A DNA stretch of 34,994 nucleotides from Streptomyces ipomoeae 91-03 (GCF_000317595.1 NZ_AEJC01000213.1:1-34994); one strand, 5' to 3'; positions 15,433 to 23,237 are shown, counted from the first letter of the stretch. Notes: generated by a model from the sequence alone, not told the origin. Numbers and translations are program-made.

Positions 15433-16116
15433 TCAGCCCAGGTTCGGGATGGTCCAGTCGATCGGCTCGTGGCCCTGCCGGGCGACGGCCTCGTTGATCT
15501 GGGTGAAGGGGCGGGAGCCGAAGAACTTCTTGGCGGACAGCGGCGAGGGGTGCGCGCCCTTGACCACGATGTGGCGCTCCTCGTCGATGAGCGGGAGCTT
15601 CTTCTGCGCGTAGTTGCCCCACAGCACGAAGACGGCCGGGTCGGGCCGGTCGGCGACCGCGCGGATCACGGCGTCGGTGAACTTCTCCCAGCCCTTGCCC
15701 TTGTGCGAGTTGGCCTCGCCGGCGCGGACGGTGAGGACCGCGTTGAGCAGCAGCACGCCCTGCTCGGCCCACGGCATCAGATAGCCGTTGTCCGGGATCG
15801 GGGTGCCCAGCTCCGCCTGCATCTCCTTGTAGATGTTCCGCAGGGAGGGCGGGGTCTTCACGCCCGGCCGCACGGAGAAGCACAGGCCGTGGCCCTGGCC
15901 CTCGCCGTGGTAGGGGTCCTGGCCGAGGATCAGCACCTTGACGCTCTCGTACGGTGTGGCGTCGAGGGCGGCGAAGACCTGCTCACGCGGAGGGTAGACG
16001 GGACCCTTGGCACGCTCCTCCTCGACGAACTCGGTGAGTTCCTTGAAGTAGGGCTGCTGCAGCTCGTCCCCCAGGACCCCGCGCCAGGACTCGGGCAGCA
16101 TGGCGATGTCGGTCAC
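15433..16116 (-). CDS. ung: Uracil-DNA glycosylase, family 1
   Basis: A 227-residue enzyme that removes uracil from DNA, starting base-excision repair. All family-1 motifs are present: the water-activating GQDPYH at 65-70 (Asp67), uracil-binding LLLNAVLTVRAG (Asn125), and the DNA-intercalation loop HPSPLSA (His189). Length matches bacterial Ung. The GTG at 16116 is preceded by GGAGGA about 7 nt upstream. It is flanked by hairpins on both sides (16170-16194 and 15335-15372), so it is most likely transcribed alone. Confidence 0.97.
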   Translation of the reverse strand: MTDIAMLPESWRGVLGDELQQPYFKELTEFVEEERAKGPVYPPREQVFAALDATPYESVKVLILGQDPYHGEGQGHGLCFSVRPGVKTPPSLRNIYKEMQAELGTPIPDNGYLMPWAEQGVLLLNAVLTVRAGEANSHKGKGWEKFTDAVIRAVADRPDPAVFVLWGNYAQKKLPLIDEERHIVVKGAHPSPLSAKKFFGSRPFTQINEAVARQGHEPIDWTIPNLG

Positions 16117-16169
16117 GTCAACTTCCTCCGGTGTGCGTTCATTTCACGGCCGCGGAACATGCGGCCATG

Positions 16170-16194
16170 GACGGCCGCGCCAGGCGCGGCCGTC
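16170..16194 (-). terminator. Strong hairpin between the ABC substrate-binding gene and ung
   Basis: GACGGCCGCGCC (16170-16181) is followed after a single A by its perfect reverse complement (16183-16194). It is downstream of the substrate-binding protein stop (16308) and upstream of the ung start. Confidence 0.65.
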
Positions 16195-16244
16195 GTAGAG
16201 CACAGAACCTACAGGCGCCCACTGACAATCGGGGCAGGCCACCC

Positions 16245-16324
16245 GAACTACCAGCAGGTCCTCGGACCTACCAGCCGGTCCTCGGAACCACCAGCGGGTC
16301 CCCGGACCTACCAGCTGGTCTTCC
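16245..16324. repeat. Four 20-bp tandem repeats at the 3' end of the substrate-binding gene
   Basis: Units begin at 16245, 16265, 16285 and 16305 with consensus GAMCYACCAGCNGGTCCYCG. The fourth unit contains the last codons and stop (16308-16310) of the substrate-binding protein, so the array looks like amplification of the gene end into the downstream region. Confidence 0.93.
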
Positions 16325-17888
16325 GGGACAGCTCCCACATGATCATCATGGTCGCGGGGTCGATGACCTTCTCCAGGCCGGCGATCTCCTCGTTCGCGGC
16401 CGTGTACGCCTTGCCCTGCCACAGCGGGATCAGCCGGGCGTCGTCCACGAGGATCTGCTGTGCCTCCTCGAACTCCTCGACCACGGCCCCGCGGTCGCTC
16501 TCCGCGCGCGACTCCGGCAGCAGCTTGTCGGTGATCTCGGGGGCGTCGTACGGGGTGCCGAGCGCGTTCTGCTCGCCGACGAAGGGCGCGATGAAGTTGT
16601 CGGCGTCGTTGAAGTCGGGGTTCCAGCCTCGCCCGAACACCGGGTACTCGCCCTTCTGGTAGCCCTCCGAGTAGGTCTTCCAGGGGCGGCTCTTCAGCGT
16701 GATCGTGAACAGGCCGGACGACTCCAGCTGCCGCTTCAGCTCCTCGAAGGCGGGCTTGGTCTGGGAGCCGTAGCGGTCGGTGGTGTACCAGAGGGTCAGC
16801 GGGACGCGCTCGGTGATGCCGGCGTCCTGGAGGATCTTCTTGGCCTTGGACGCGCTGGGGTTGCCGTAGTCGTCGAAGAAGCCCGTGGTGTGGCCCACCA
16901 GACCCCTGGGGATCATGGAGTACAGCGGCTCGACGGTGTCCTTGTAGATGTTGTGGGCGAGCGCCGGCCGGTCGAGGACCTGGGCGACCGCCTTGCGGAC
17001 CGCGGGGTTCTTGGCCCAGGTGTCCTTGGGGTTGAACACCAGGTAGCTGATCTCGGTGGTGGGGTTCTCCACGATCTGGAGCCCCTCGTCGTCGTGGTTG
17101 GCCTGGATGTCCACGATGTCCGAGGCGCCGAGACCGCGGTAGATGACGTCGATCTCCTTGTCCTTCAGGGCCTTGACCACGTCGGAGGACTGCTGGAAGT
17201 AGCGGATGGTGACGGCGTCGTTCTTGAGGTCGGCCAGGCCCTTGTAGCTGTCGTTGCGGACGAGCACGGCGTCCTTGCCCTCCTCGAAGGAGGACAGGTT
17301 GTACGGCCCCGAGCCGGTGACCTTGCCGTCGTCGCGGAGCTTGTCCGCCGGGTACTCCTCGGGGTCCACGATCGACATGGCGGGCGTGGTCAGCACGAGG
17401 GGGAAGGTGGCGTCGGGCTGGCTGAGATGGAAGACGACCTCGCGGTCGCCCTTCGTCTGCACCCGGGACAGGGTGGTCAGCAGACCGGCGGGGCCGCCGT
17501 TGACGTTGATCTTCTTGATCCGGTCGAAGGAGTGCTTGACGGCCTTGGCGTCCAGCGTGTGCCCGTTGGAGAACTTCAGGCCCTCGCGCAGCGTGCAGCT
17601 GTACGTCGTGCTGGAGCTGTCGGTGAACTCGCAGCTCTCGGCGGCGTCGGGCTCGGGTTCGGCCCCGCCGGGCGAGTAGTTCAGCAGGGGCTGGAAGACA
17701 TTGCGCATCAGCTCCCAGGAGCTGTCCCAGGCGGCTGCCGGGTCCAGCGTGCTGGGCGGGCTGGTGGTCCCCACGACGATCGGGTCCGCGTCGCCGGAGG
17801 CGTCCGAGGAGAACACACCACACCCGGTCACCATGGATATGGACGCGATCGCCGCGAGAGGCGGCAAGTATCGGTTCCGGTTGAACAC
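16308..17888 (-). CDS. ABC transporter substrate-binding lipoprotein, family 5 (peptide/nickel type)
   Basis: A 526-residue extracytoplasmic solute-binding protein. Residues 1-23 form a lipoprotein signal peptide with lipobox VTGC. The family-5 fold is recognisable from PSTLDPAAAWD near the mature N-terminus, LREGLKFSNGHTLDAKAVKHSFDR, YLVFNPKD...NPAVRKAVAQVLDR, and LPLWQ-like LIPLWQGKAY near the end. It should bind oligopeptides or similar solutes outside the membrane and hand them to a permease. I prefer the GTG at 17888: GAGGAG lies 7 nt upstream of it but only 1 nt upstream of the in-frame ATG at 17894. No permease or ATPase gene is adjacent, so this is an orphan binding protein. Its 3' end is part of a tandem repeat array. 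Confidence 0.9.
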   Translation of the reverse strand: MFNRNRYLPPLAAIASISMVTGCGVFSSDASGDADPIVVGTTSPPSTLDPAAAWDSSWELMRNVFQPLLNYSPGGAEPEPDAAESCEFTDSSSTTYSCTLREGLKFSNGHTLDAKAVKHSFDRIKKINVNGGPAGLLTTLSRVQTKGDREVVFHLSQPDATFPLVLTTPAMSIVDPEEYPADKLRDDGKVTGSGPYNLSSFEEGKDAVLVRNDSYKGLADLKNDAVTIRYFQQSSDVVKALKDKEIDVIYRGLGASDIVDIQANHDDEGLQIVENPTTEISYLVFNPKDTWAKNPAVRKAVAQVLDRPALAHNIYKDTVEPLYSMIPRGLVGHTTGFFDDYGNPSASKAKKILQDAGITERVPLTLWYTTDRYGSQTKPAFEELKRQLESSGLFTITLKSRPWKTYSEGYQKGEYPVFGRGWNPDFNDADNFIAPFVGEQNALGTPYDAPEITDKLLPESRAESDRGAVVEEFEEAQQILVDDARLIPLWQGKAYTAANEEIAGLEKVIDPATMMIMWELSRKTSW

Positions 17889-18030
17889 GTGCATGCTCCT
17901 CGAAATGCCGTACCAAGAGTGGCCGAACGATACCGCAGGCCCCGCCGGTCGCTCCCGCCCGCCTGGCAGTGCCCTTGATCAGCTCTCTTGTGACGGCGTT
18001 CCGGAGCCCCTGTGAGGGTTCCGGGCAGGC

Positions 18031-18061
18031 GCCGGTGGCGTTCGGTGAAACGGCCACCGGC
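18031..18061 (-). terminator. Hairpin downstream of the SDR operon
   Basis: GCCGGTGGC (18031-18039) pairs with GCCACCGGC (18053-18061) around a 13-nt loop, 15 bp past the stop of the SDR gene at 18077. Confidence 0.55.
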
Positions 18062-18076
18062 ACCCGTCGCAGAGGC

Positions 18077-18841
18077 TCAGCCGGTGCCGGCCTTGAGGAA
18101 GATGCCGCCGTCCACCACGAGCGTCTGGCCGGTGATCCAGTCGGACTGCTCGGAGGTGAGGAAGGCGGCGGCGCCACCGATGTCGGAGGGTACACCGAGC
18201 CGGCCGAGCGGATAGGCGGCGGCTGCCTCCGCCTCCCGGCCCTCGTACAGGGCCTGAGCGAACTTGGTCTTCACCACGGCGGGCGCGATCGCGTTGACCC
18301 GCACCCTGGGCGAGAACTCGTGCGCCAACTGCAGGGTCAGGTTGATCATGGCGGCCTTGCTGATGCCGTACGCGCCGATGAACGGCGAGGCGGAGACACC
18401 GGCGACGGAGGCGATGTTGACGATCGCGCCGCCGTTGTCCTTCTGCCAGGCGTGCCAGGTCCGCTGGGCGAAGCCGAGCGCCGAGACCACATTGGTCTCG
18501 AACACCTTGCGGGCCACGTTCAGGTCGAGGTCGGCGATCGGCCCGAACACCGGGTTCGTACCGGCGTTGTTGACCAGGAAGTCGACGCGGCCGAAGGCCT
18601 CCATCGTGCGTTCGACGGCGAGGGCCTGGTGGGCCTCGTCGTGAGCCTTGCCGGCGACGCCGATGACGCGGTCCGCGCCGAGCTTCTCGACGGCCTCCTT
18701 GAGGGCGTCCTCGTTGCGGCCCGTGATGCACACCCGGTCACCGCGCGCGACGAGGGCCTCGGCGATGCCGTAGCCGATGCCGCGGCTGGCGCCGGTGATG
18801 AGGGCGACCTTGCCCGAGAGCTCGGGCAGTTCAGAAGTCAT
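18077..18841 (-). CDS. SDR family oxidoreductase, second gene of SDR operon
   Basis: A 254-residue classical SDR. TGASRGIG lies at 16-23, NNAG at 91-94, and catalytic Ser145, Tyr158 and Lys162 are in place. TNPVFG after NNAG and VDGG near the end match a clade usually annotated as 3-ketoacyl-ACP reductase-like, but the substrate is unknown. It starts 12 bp after the FabG-like gene and surely shares its transcript. Two tandem SDRs suggest successive or alternative oxidation/reduction steps on one acyl or alcohol substrate. Confidence 0.92.
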   Translation of the reverse strand: MTSELPELSGKVALITGASRGIGYGIAEALVARGDRVCITGRNEDALKEAVEKLGADRVIGVAGKAHDEAHQALAVERTMEAFGRVDFLVNNAGTNPVFGPIADLDLNVARKVFETNVVSALGFAQRTWHAWQKDNGGAIVNIASVAGVSASPFIGAYGISKAAMINLTLQLAHEFSPRVRVNAIAPAVVKTKFAQALYEGREAEAAAAYPLGRLGVPSDIGGAAAFLTSEQSDWITGQTLVVDGGIFLKAGTG

Positions 18842-18853
18842 GTTCCCTGTCCC

Positions 18854-19615
18854 CTAGTTGAGCGGCCCGCCGGCGACGTACAGCACCTGGCCGGAGACGA
18901 ATCCGGCGGCCTCACCGGTGAAGAAGGCGATCGCGTTGGCGATGTCGTCGGGCTCGCCGACACGCTGCACCGGGATCTGGGTGGCAGCCGCGGCCTTGAA
19001 CTCCTCGAAGCCCATGCCCACGCGCTCGGCGGTCGCGGCGGTCATGTCGGTGGCGATGAAGCCGGGGGCGACGGCGTTGGCGGTGATGCCGAACTTGCCG
19101 AGCTCGATGGCGAGGGTCTTGGTGAAGCCCTGCAGACCTGCCTTGGCGGCGGAGTAGTTGACCTGGCCGCGGTTGCCCAGCGCGGACGAGGAGGAGAGAT
19201 TGACGATCCGGCCGAACTTGGCCTCCACCATGTGCCCCTGGACGGCCTTGGACATCAGGAAGGCCCCGCGCAGGTGCACGTTCATGACCGTGTCCCAGTC
19301 GGACACGCTCATCTTGAACAGCAGGTTGTCGCGGAGCACACCCGCGTTGTTCACCAGGATCGTCGGCGCGCCCAGTTCCTCGGCGATCCGGGCGACGGCG
19401 GCCTCGACCTGGGCCTCGTCGGAGACGTCGCAGCCGACCGCGAGCGCCTTGCCGCCGGCGGCGGTGATCTTCTCCACGGTGTCCTTGCACGCGGCCTCGT
19501 CGAGGTCGATCACCGCGACGGCACGCCCCTCGGCGGCCAGCCGTACGGCGGTCGCGGCGCCGATGCCGCGCGCGCCACCCGTGACCACGGCGACACGCTG
19601 CTCAGTGGTGGACAT
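18854..19615 (-). CDS. fabG: FabG-like 3-oxoacyl-ACP/CoA reductase (SDR)
   Basis: A 253-residue SDR with TGGARGIG at 12-19, NNAG near 89-92, Ser141-143, Tyr154 and Lys158, and the FabG-like segments DWDTVMNVHLRGAF and APGFIATDM. FabG reduces 3-oxoacyl thioesters. Strand beta2 ends VIDLDE with an Asp, which in SDRs usually favours NAD(H) over NADP(H); this suggests a catabolic or specialised role rather than core fatty-acid synthesis (inference). The ATG at 19615 follows GAGGAG 8 nt upstream. It is the first gene of a two-gene operon with its own promoter. Confidence 0.9.
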   Translation of the reverse strand: MSTTEQRVAVVTGGARGIGAATAVRLAAEGRAVAVIDLDEAACKDTVEKITAAGGKALAVGCDVSDEAQVEAAVARIAEELGAPTILVNNAGVLRDNLLFKMSVSDWDTVMNVHLRGAFLMSKAVQGHMVEAKFGRIVNLSSSSALGNRGQVNYSAAKAGLQGFTKTLAIELGKFGITANAVAPGFIATDMTAATAERVGMGFEEFKAAAATQIPVQRVGEPDDIANAIAFFTGEAAGFVSGQVLYVAGGPLN

Positions 19616-19668
19616 TGCTGGTTCTCCTCGCCCTTGAGATACGACTCCTGCGGCGCCGCCCATTCGGT

Positions 19669-19682
19669 GAGCGACCGCTTAG
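19669..19682 (-). promoter_or_regulatory. Operator-like near-palindrome upstream of the fabG-like gene
   Basis: TGAGCGACCGCTTA on the plus strand is a 14-bp near-palindrome (one mismatched pair, 2-bp centre). It lies just downstream of the predicted transcription start, where a TetR-type repressor could block transcription. No TetR gene is adjacent. Confidence 0.4.
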
Positions 19683-19699
19683 TACCTTCAGCACACGTG

Positions 19700-19728
19700 A
19701 CGCTAGAAGTCCCGGCACTCGGTGTCAA
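19700..19728 (-). promoter_or_regulatory. Sigma-70 (HrdB)-type promoter for the SDR operon
   Basis: On the minus strand a perfect TTGACA (-35, 19723-19728) is followed after 17 bp by TAGCGT (-10, 19700-19705). The leader to the fabG-like ATG would be about 80 nt. Confidence 0.65.
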
Positions 19729-19784
19729 CGCCCGACCAGGTGTGATCCCTTACCCCGGCCCGCCGTCGGTGTGTCGCCGGGTCC

Positions 19785-20195
19785 TCACTTGACGAGCAGA
19801 TCGAGCAACCGCTCCGCCTCCGCCGCCGGATCCGAGGTGAGCCCGGTGTGCACGGGCCCGGCCTGGACGACCGTGGAACGCGGCGCGACCAGCCACCGGA
19901 ACCGCCGGCCGGCGTCGTCACGGGCGGCCTGCCCCGCCGCCGCACCCCCGGCGCACACCCCCTCCACGGCCCGCAGCGCGGCCCGTACGCCCGCCACGTC
20001 CGCCCCGGGGTCCAGGGCGAGCAGCTTGGACTCGTCCAGATGGGTGCGCGCCGCCACCAGGGCCCGGGACCGGCTGTAGACCAGCACACCGGCGTTGAAG
20101 CACTCGCCGCGCTCGATCCGCGGTACGACGCGCAGCAGCGCGTACTCGTAGACGTCCTGCCCGGTCGCCCCGGTCCCCAGGAAGCGGTCGCTCAC
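19785..20195 (-). CDS. DUF3037 domain-containing protein
   Basis: A 136-residue protein with the DUF3037 signature: YEYALLRVVPRIERGECFNAGVLV near the start and ALRAVEGVC followed later by RFRWLVAPRSTVVQ. The function of DUF3037 is unknown. The GTG at 20195 overlaps the stop of the HipA-like gene as GTGA, so the two are translationally coupled. This pairing recurs in actinobacteria in my knowledge, suggesting that the two proteins work together. Confidence 0.85.
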   Translation of the reverse strand: MSDRFLGTGATGQDVYEYALLRVVPRIERGECFNAGVLVYSRSRALVAARTHLDESKLLALDPGADVAGVRAALRAVEGVCAGGAAAGQAARDDAGRRFRWLVAPRSTVVQAGPVHTGLTSDPAAEAERLLDLLVK

Positions 20196-20947
20196 TTGAT
20201 CCCCTCGATGCGTTCGTGGATGCCGGCGGCCCGCGCGAGCAGCGGCTCCGCGTACGCCCGCCGCAGCGCGTCCGGTGTGTCGAAGCCGGGCTCGTCGGCC
20301 AGCCAGACGTCCGGGATCTCGGCGGTCACCTCGGCGAGCAGTTCCTCGGTGACCAGGGGCGCGAGCTCGGCGGCGGCCGACGCGACATCGGGGCCGAAGG
20401 GCGCGAGGGCGTGGTCGGAGGCGTCGTACGGCTTGGCGGCGGAGGCGCGGGCGCCGGGCCAGTGGTGGTGCCAGATCATGGTGGCGCCGTGGTCGATGAG
20501 CCACAGCTCGCCGTGCCACATCAGCATGTTGGGGTTGCGCCAGGAGCGGTCGACGTTGTTGATCAGCGCGTCGAACCAGACGATCCGCCCGGCCTCCTCG
20601 GGGCTCACCGGGAAGGCGAGCGGGTCGAAGCCGATCGCCCGGGTCAGGAAGTCCATGCCGAGGTTGGTGCCGCCGCTGGACTTCAGCAACTCCTGCACCT
20701 GCTCCTCGGGCTCCCCGAGGCCGAGGACCGGGTCGAGGTCGACGGTCACGAGGCGGGGGACGCGCAGCCCGAGCCGCCGGGCCAGCTCACCGCAGACCAC
20801 CTCCGCGACCAGCGTCTTGCGGCCCTGTCCCGCGCCGGTGAACTTCAGGACATACGTCCCGCGATCGTCGGCCTCGACGAGCCCGGGGAGGGAGCCGCCC
20901 TCGCGCAACGGCGTGATGTACCGGGTGGCCCTGACTTCCTTGAGCAT
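20192..20947 (-). CDS. HipA-like kinase-fold protein
   Basis: A 251-residue protein with features of the HipA_2-type kinase-like family: a beta-strand Lys in YVLKF (Lys35), FDALINNVDRSWRNPNM with the putative catalytic Asp133 and metal-binding Asn138 or Asn140, and WLIDHGATM whose Asp152 corresponds to a DFG-like Asp. HipA kinases phosphorylate proteins such as glutamyl-tRNA synthetase. This one lacks the HipA N-terminal subdomain, and no HipB-like helix-turn-helix antitoxin is next to it, so a classic toxin role is not supported. It is the first gene of a coupled pair with DUF3037. The ATG at 20947 gives the family start. Confidence 0.8.
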   Translation of the reverse strand: MLKEVRATRYITPLREGGSLPGLVEADDRGTYVLKFTGAGQGRKTLVAEVVCGELARRLGLRVPRLVTVDLDPVLGLGEPEEQVQELLKSSGGTNLGMDFLTRAIGFDPLAFPVSPEEAGRIVWFDALINNVDRSWRNPNMLMWHGELWLIDHGATMIWHHHWPGARASAAKPYDASDHALAPFGPDVASAAAELAPLVTEELLAEVTAEIPDVWLADEPGFDTPDALRRAYAEPLLARAAGIHERIEGIK

Positions 20948-21199
20948 CGCCCCAGGTTACTGGGACGATCGAAGCCGCCCGGACGCGACCCGTCGGGCCG
21001 CGGCGCCCGACCGACAGCTTTACGACAGCTGTCCTTGACGCCGTTGTGATGTCGGACAGGTGAAGATGGGCCACGTGTCTGAATATTCAAGCACCGGCCC
21101 GTGTGCCCCTGGGCGTCCCCGGGCGTCCATGAGCGTCTTCGCGCGCAGGCACGTATCCATGGGCGAAGGCGCAAAGCGAAATCGGAAGGAATCGTCTGC

Positions 21200-21682
21200 A
21201 TGACCAGCGAAACGATCAAACCCGCGATGGAACCGGCCCGTCGTACCGTCGTCACGGCGGCCGGCGTGGCGGGGCTCGCCGTCGCGCTGACCGCGTGCGG
21301 GTCGGAGGACGACTCCTCCAGTTCGTCGGCCTCGTCCGGCGGCGACGCCGGTAGCAGCGCGAGCAGTGACGCGAGCAGCGGCGGCTCGGGCGGCGGCACC
21401 GAGATCGCCAAGACGTCCGACATCCCCGAGGGCGGCGGAAAGATCTTCGAGAGCGAGGGCGTCGTCGTCACCCAGCCCGAGGCGGGCACGTACAAGGCCT
21501 TCTCCTCCACATGCACGCACCGAGGGTGCGCGGTGAAGTCGATCGCCGACGGCGTGATCAACTGCCCCTGTCACAACAGCAACTTCTCGATCGCCGACGG
21601 CAGCGTGAAGAGCGGTCCGGCGACCGAGGCGCTGCCCGAGAAGAAGGTCAGCGTCAGCGGCGAGTCGATCATGTTGGCCTAA
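21200..21682 (+). CDS. Rieske [2Fe-2S] lipoprotein
   Basis: A 160-residue protein. An Arg-Arg pair at 14-15 (RRTVV), a hydrophobic stretch and lipobox LTAC (Cys33) suggest Tat export and lipidation. A Ser/Gly/Asp linker (34-66) leads to a single Rieske domain with Cys105, His107, Cys122 and His125 as cluster ligands and Cys110/Cys124 as the likely disulfide (CTHRGC and CPCHNSNF). Such small Rieske proteins are electron carriers on the outer face of the membrane; the partner is not obvious here. AAGGA lies 10 nt upstream of the ATG. The stop overlaps that of the convergent hydrolase-fold gene. Confidence 0.92.
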   Translation: MTSETIKPAMEPARRTVVTAAGVAGLAVALTACGSEDDSSSSSASSGGDAGSSASSDASSGGSGGGTEIAKTSDIPEGGGKIFESEGVVVTQPEAGTYKAFSSTCTHRGCAVKSIADGVINCPCHNSNFSIADGSVKSGPATEALPEKKVSVSGESIMLA

Positions 21683-22362
21683 CGTTTGTCGGATACCTCG
21701 ACTCCGCCGCCGGGCCGTCCGAGACAGCCCAGCACCTCGTCCGTGGTCGCGACCGTGGCGACCAACGCGAGGGTGTGGCGGATCATCGCGGGGGTGTACT
21801 CGGCGGGCACCCCCGCGATGGCGTCCCGGGGCACGACGACCGTGTAGCCGAGGTTCACGGCGTCGAACACCGTGTTCGGGACGGCCACGTTGGCCGAGAC
21901 GCCGGTGACGATCAGGGTGCGGCAGCCGAGGTTGCGCAGCAGCGCGTCGACGTCGGTGCCGGCCAGCGGGGACAGCCCGTGCAGCCGCCGTACGACCAGG
22001 TCCTCCTCGGCCACCTCGATGGGCGGTGCTACGCGTACGGCCGTGGTGCCCGTCAGCTGCCGTACGGGAAGCCGTTCGGCCGCGTGGAACAGGCGGGCGT
22101 TGTGGTTCGAGCCCCGCCCGTCGGGCCGCCGCTCGGCGATGGCGTGGACGACCTGCATCCCGCTCCCGTGGGCCGCGGCGACCAGCCGGGCCACATTGCC
22201 GAGCGCCCCCGACGAGCGGGCCTCCGCGGCGAGTTCGGGCAGCGCGCTCTCCGGTCCGACGACGCCCTGCTGACACTCGACGGTGAGCAGCACGGCGGTA
22301 CCGGGGTCGAGGAGTTCGCTCAACTCGCGGTGCCTTTTCGACTCACTCGCGTACGACGGCAT
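21679..22362 (-). CDS. Isochorismatase/cysteine-hydrolase-fold protein with altered catalytic residues
   Basis: A 227-residue protein of the isochorismatase-like fold (LLTVECQQGVVG near the N-terminus, LIVTGVSANVAVPNTVFDAVNLGY near the C-terminus). In active cysteine hydrolases of this fold the triad is Asp-Lys-Cys; the corresponding positions appear to be Glu29, Arg126 and Ala160. It therefore should not act as a cysteine hydrolase, although isochorismatases proper also work without the Cys. Related Streptomyces proteins may share these changes, so this could be a family feature rather than decay. The ATG at 22362 has AGGGG upstream. It converges on the Rieske gene, sharing CTAA for both stops. 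Confidence 0.82.
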   Translation of the reverse strand: MPSYASESKRHRELSELLDPGTAVLLTVECQQGVVGPESALPELAAEARSSGALGNVARLVAAAHGSGMQVVHAIAERRPDGRGSNHNARLFHAAERLPVRQLTGTTAVRVAPPIEVAEEDLVVRRLHGLSPLAGTDVDALLRNLGCRTLIVTGVSANVAVPNTVFDAVNLGYTVVVPRDAIAGVPAEYTPAMIRHTLALVATVATTDEVLGCLGRPGGGVEVSDKR

Positions 22363-22485
22363 GGTGTCCCCTTGTCACCGGCGGTCGGGGCGGGCGAGCG
22401 TAACGTCCCTTGCGCACGGTCGGAAGACTGGCCCATGCTCTTCTGGCGCCACATCTGCGACAGCACGTCAGCGGAGGGGAAATCC

Positions 22486-22959
22486 ATGGCCGCCACTCAG
22501 CGCCGGGGCCGGAAGATCATGATGGAGCCCGGAGAGCTGGACGAGTTCCTGAGCACGCAGCGGACCTGCCGGGTCGCGACGGTCTCCGCGGACGGAGCCC
22601 CGCACGTCAGCCCGCTCTGGTTCGTCTGGGACGGCACCTCGCTGTGGCTGTACTCGATCACCCGCAGCAAGCGCTGGGCGGCCCTGCGCCGCGATCCGCG
22701 CGTCGCCGTGGTGATCGACGCCGGCGAGGAGTACGGCGAACTGCGGGGCGTCGAACTGTCCGGCACCTTCGAGGTGGTCGGCGAGGTACCGCGCACCGGC
22801 GAGCCGAACCCCGAACTCGTAGAGGTGGAGCGCCTGTTCGCCCGCAAGAACTTCGACCTCGACGCCATGCCCCATGACGCCAGACACGCATGGCTACGCC
22901 TGACCCCGGAGACGACGACTTCCTGGGACTTCCGCAAACTGGGGTCCTTGGGAGGGTGA
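22486..22959 (+). CDS. Pyridoxamine 5'-phosphate oxidase-family flavin split-barrel protein
   Basis: A 157-residue split-barrel protein. RTCRVATVSADGAPHVSPLWFVWDG and SITRSKRWAALRRDPRVAVVIDAG are the cofactor-binding strands of the PNPOx-like/F420-binding superfamily. Actinobacterial members of this size bind FMN, F420 or heme and often act as F420-dependent reductases; the cofactor cannot be settled from sequence alone. The ATG at 22486 follows GGAGGGG. It diverges from the isochorismatase-fold gene. Confidence 0.85.
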   Translation: MAATQRRGRKIMMEPGELDEFLSTQRTCRVATVSADGAPHVSPLWFVWDGTSLWLYSITRSKRWAALRRDPRVAVVIDAGEEYGELRGVELSGTFEVVGEVPRTGEPNPELVEVERLFARKNFDLDAMPHDARHAWLRLTPETTTSWDFRKLGSLGG

Positions 22960-22980
22960 CCCACGCGTCCGCGCGATGGC

Positions 22981-22996
22981 CGGTCCGGCCGGACCG
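22981..22996 (+). terminator. 16-bp perfect palindrome after the split-barrel gene
   Basis: CGGTCCGGCCGGACCG is fully self-complementary and starts 21 bp past the stop at 22959. A modest hairpin is possible. Confidence 0.4.
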
Positions 22997-23038
22997 ATCT
23001 CCACTCCACGCGACTGCGGGCAATCGTGCCGCCGGGGC

Positions 23039-23224
23039 GAAGTCGAGAGTGGGGGAGAAGTCGAGAGTGGGGAAGGGTGGGCGCAGCGGCACCCTTCCAG
23101 CGCCGGTGAGCGAAACCCACCCCCGCCCGCCCAAGGCGAGCCGGCCGTTGCGAAGCCACCCCGGAGCGAAGCCACCCCGGAGCGAAGCCACCCCGGAGCG
23201 AAGCCACCCCGGAGCGAAGCCCCC
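23039..23224. repeat. Tandem repeats in the gap before the LysR gene end
   Basis: Two near-identical 18-bp units (GAAGTCGAGAGTGGGGGA) start at 23039 and 23057. Further on, four 16-bp units CCGGAGCGAAGCCACC run from 23161 to 23224 (last one imperfect), preceded by a partial unit at 23151. The whole 278-bp gap (22960-23237) holds no gene. Confidence 0.95.
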
Positions 23225-23237
23225 GGCACCCCCAGCC

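Noticed and set aside
16245..16324. CRISPR-like array
   Set aside because: 20-bp units are contiguous and diverged, with no unique spacers.
20192..20947. HipBA-type toxin-antitoxin system
   Set aside because: No HipB-like helix-turn-helix gene is adjacent and the kinase lacks the HipA N-terminal subdomain; the partner is DUF3037 instead.
23151..23224. CRISPR-like array
   Set aside because: Units are 16 bp and directly adjacent with no spacers; no cas genes are in the window.
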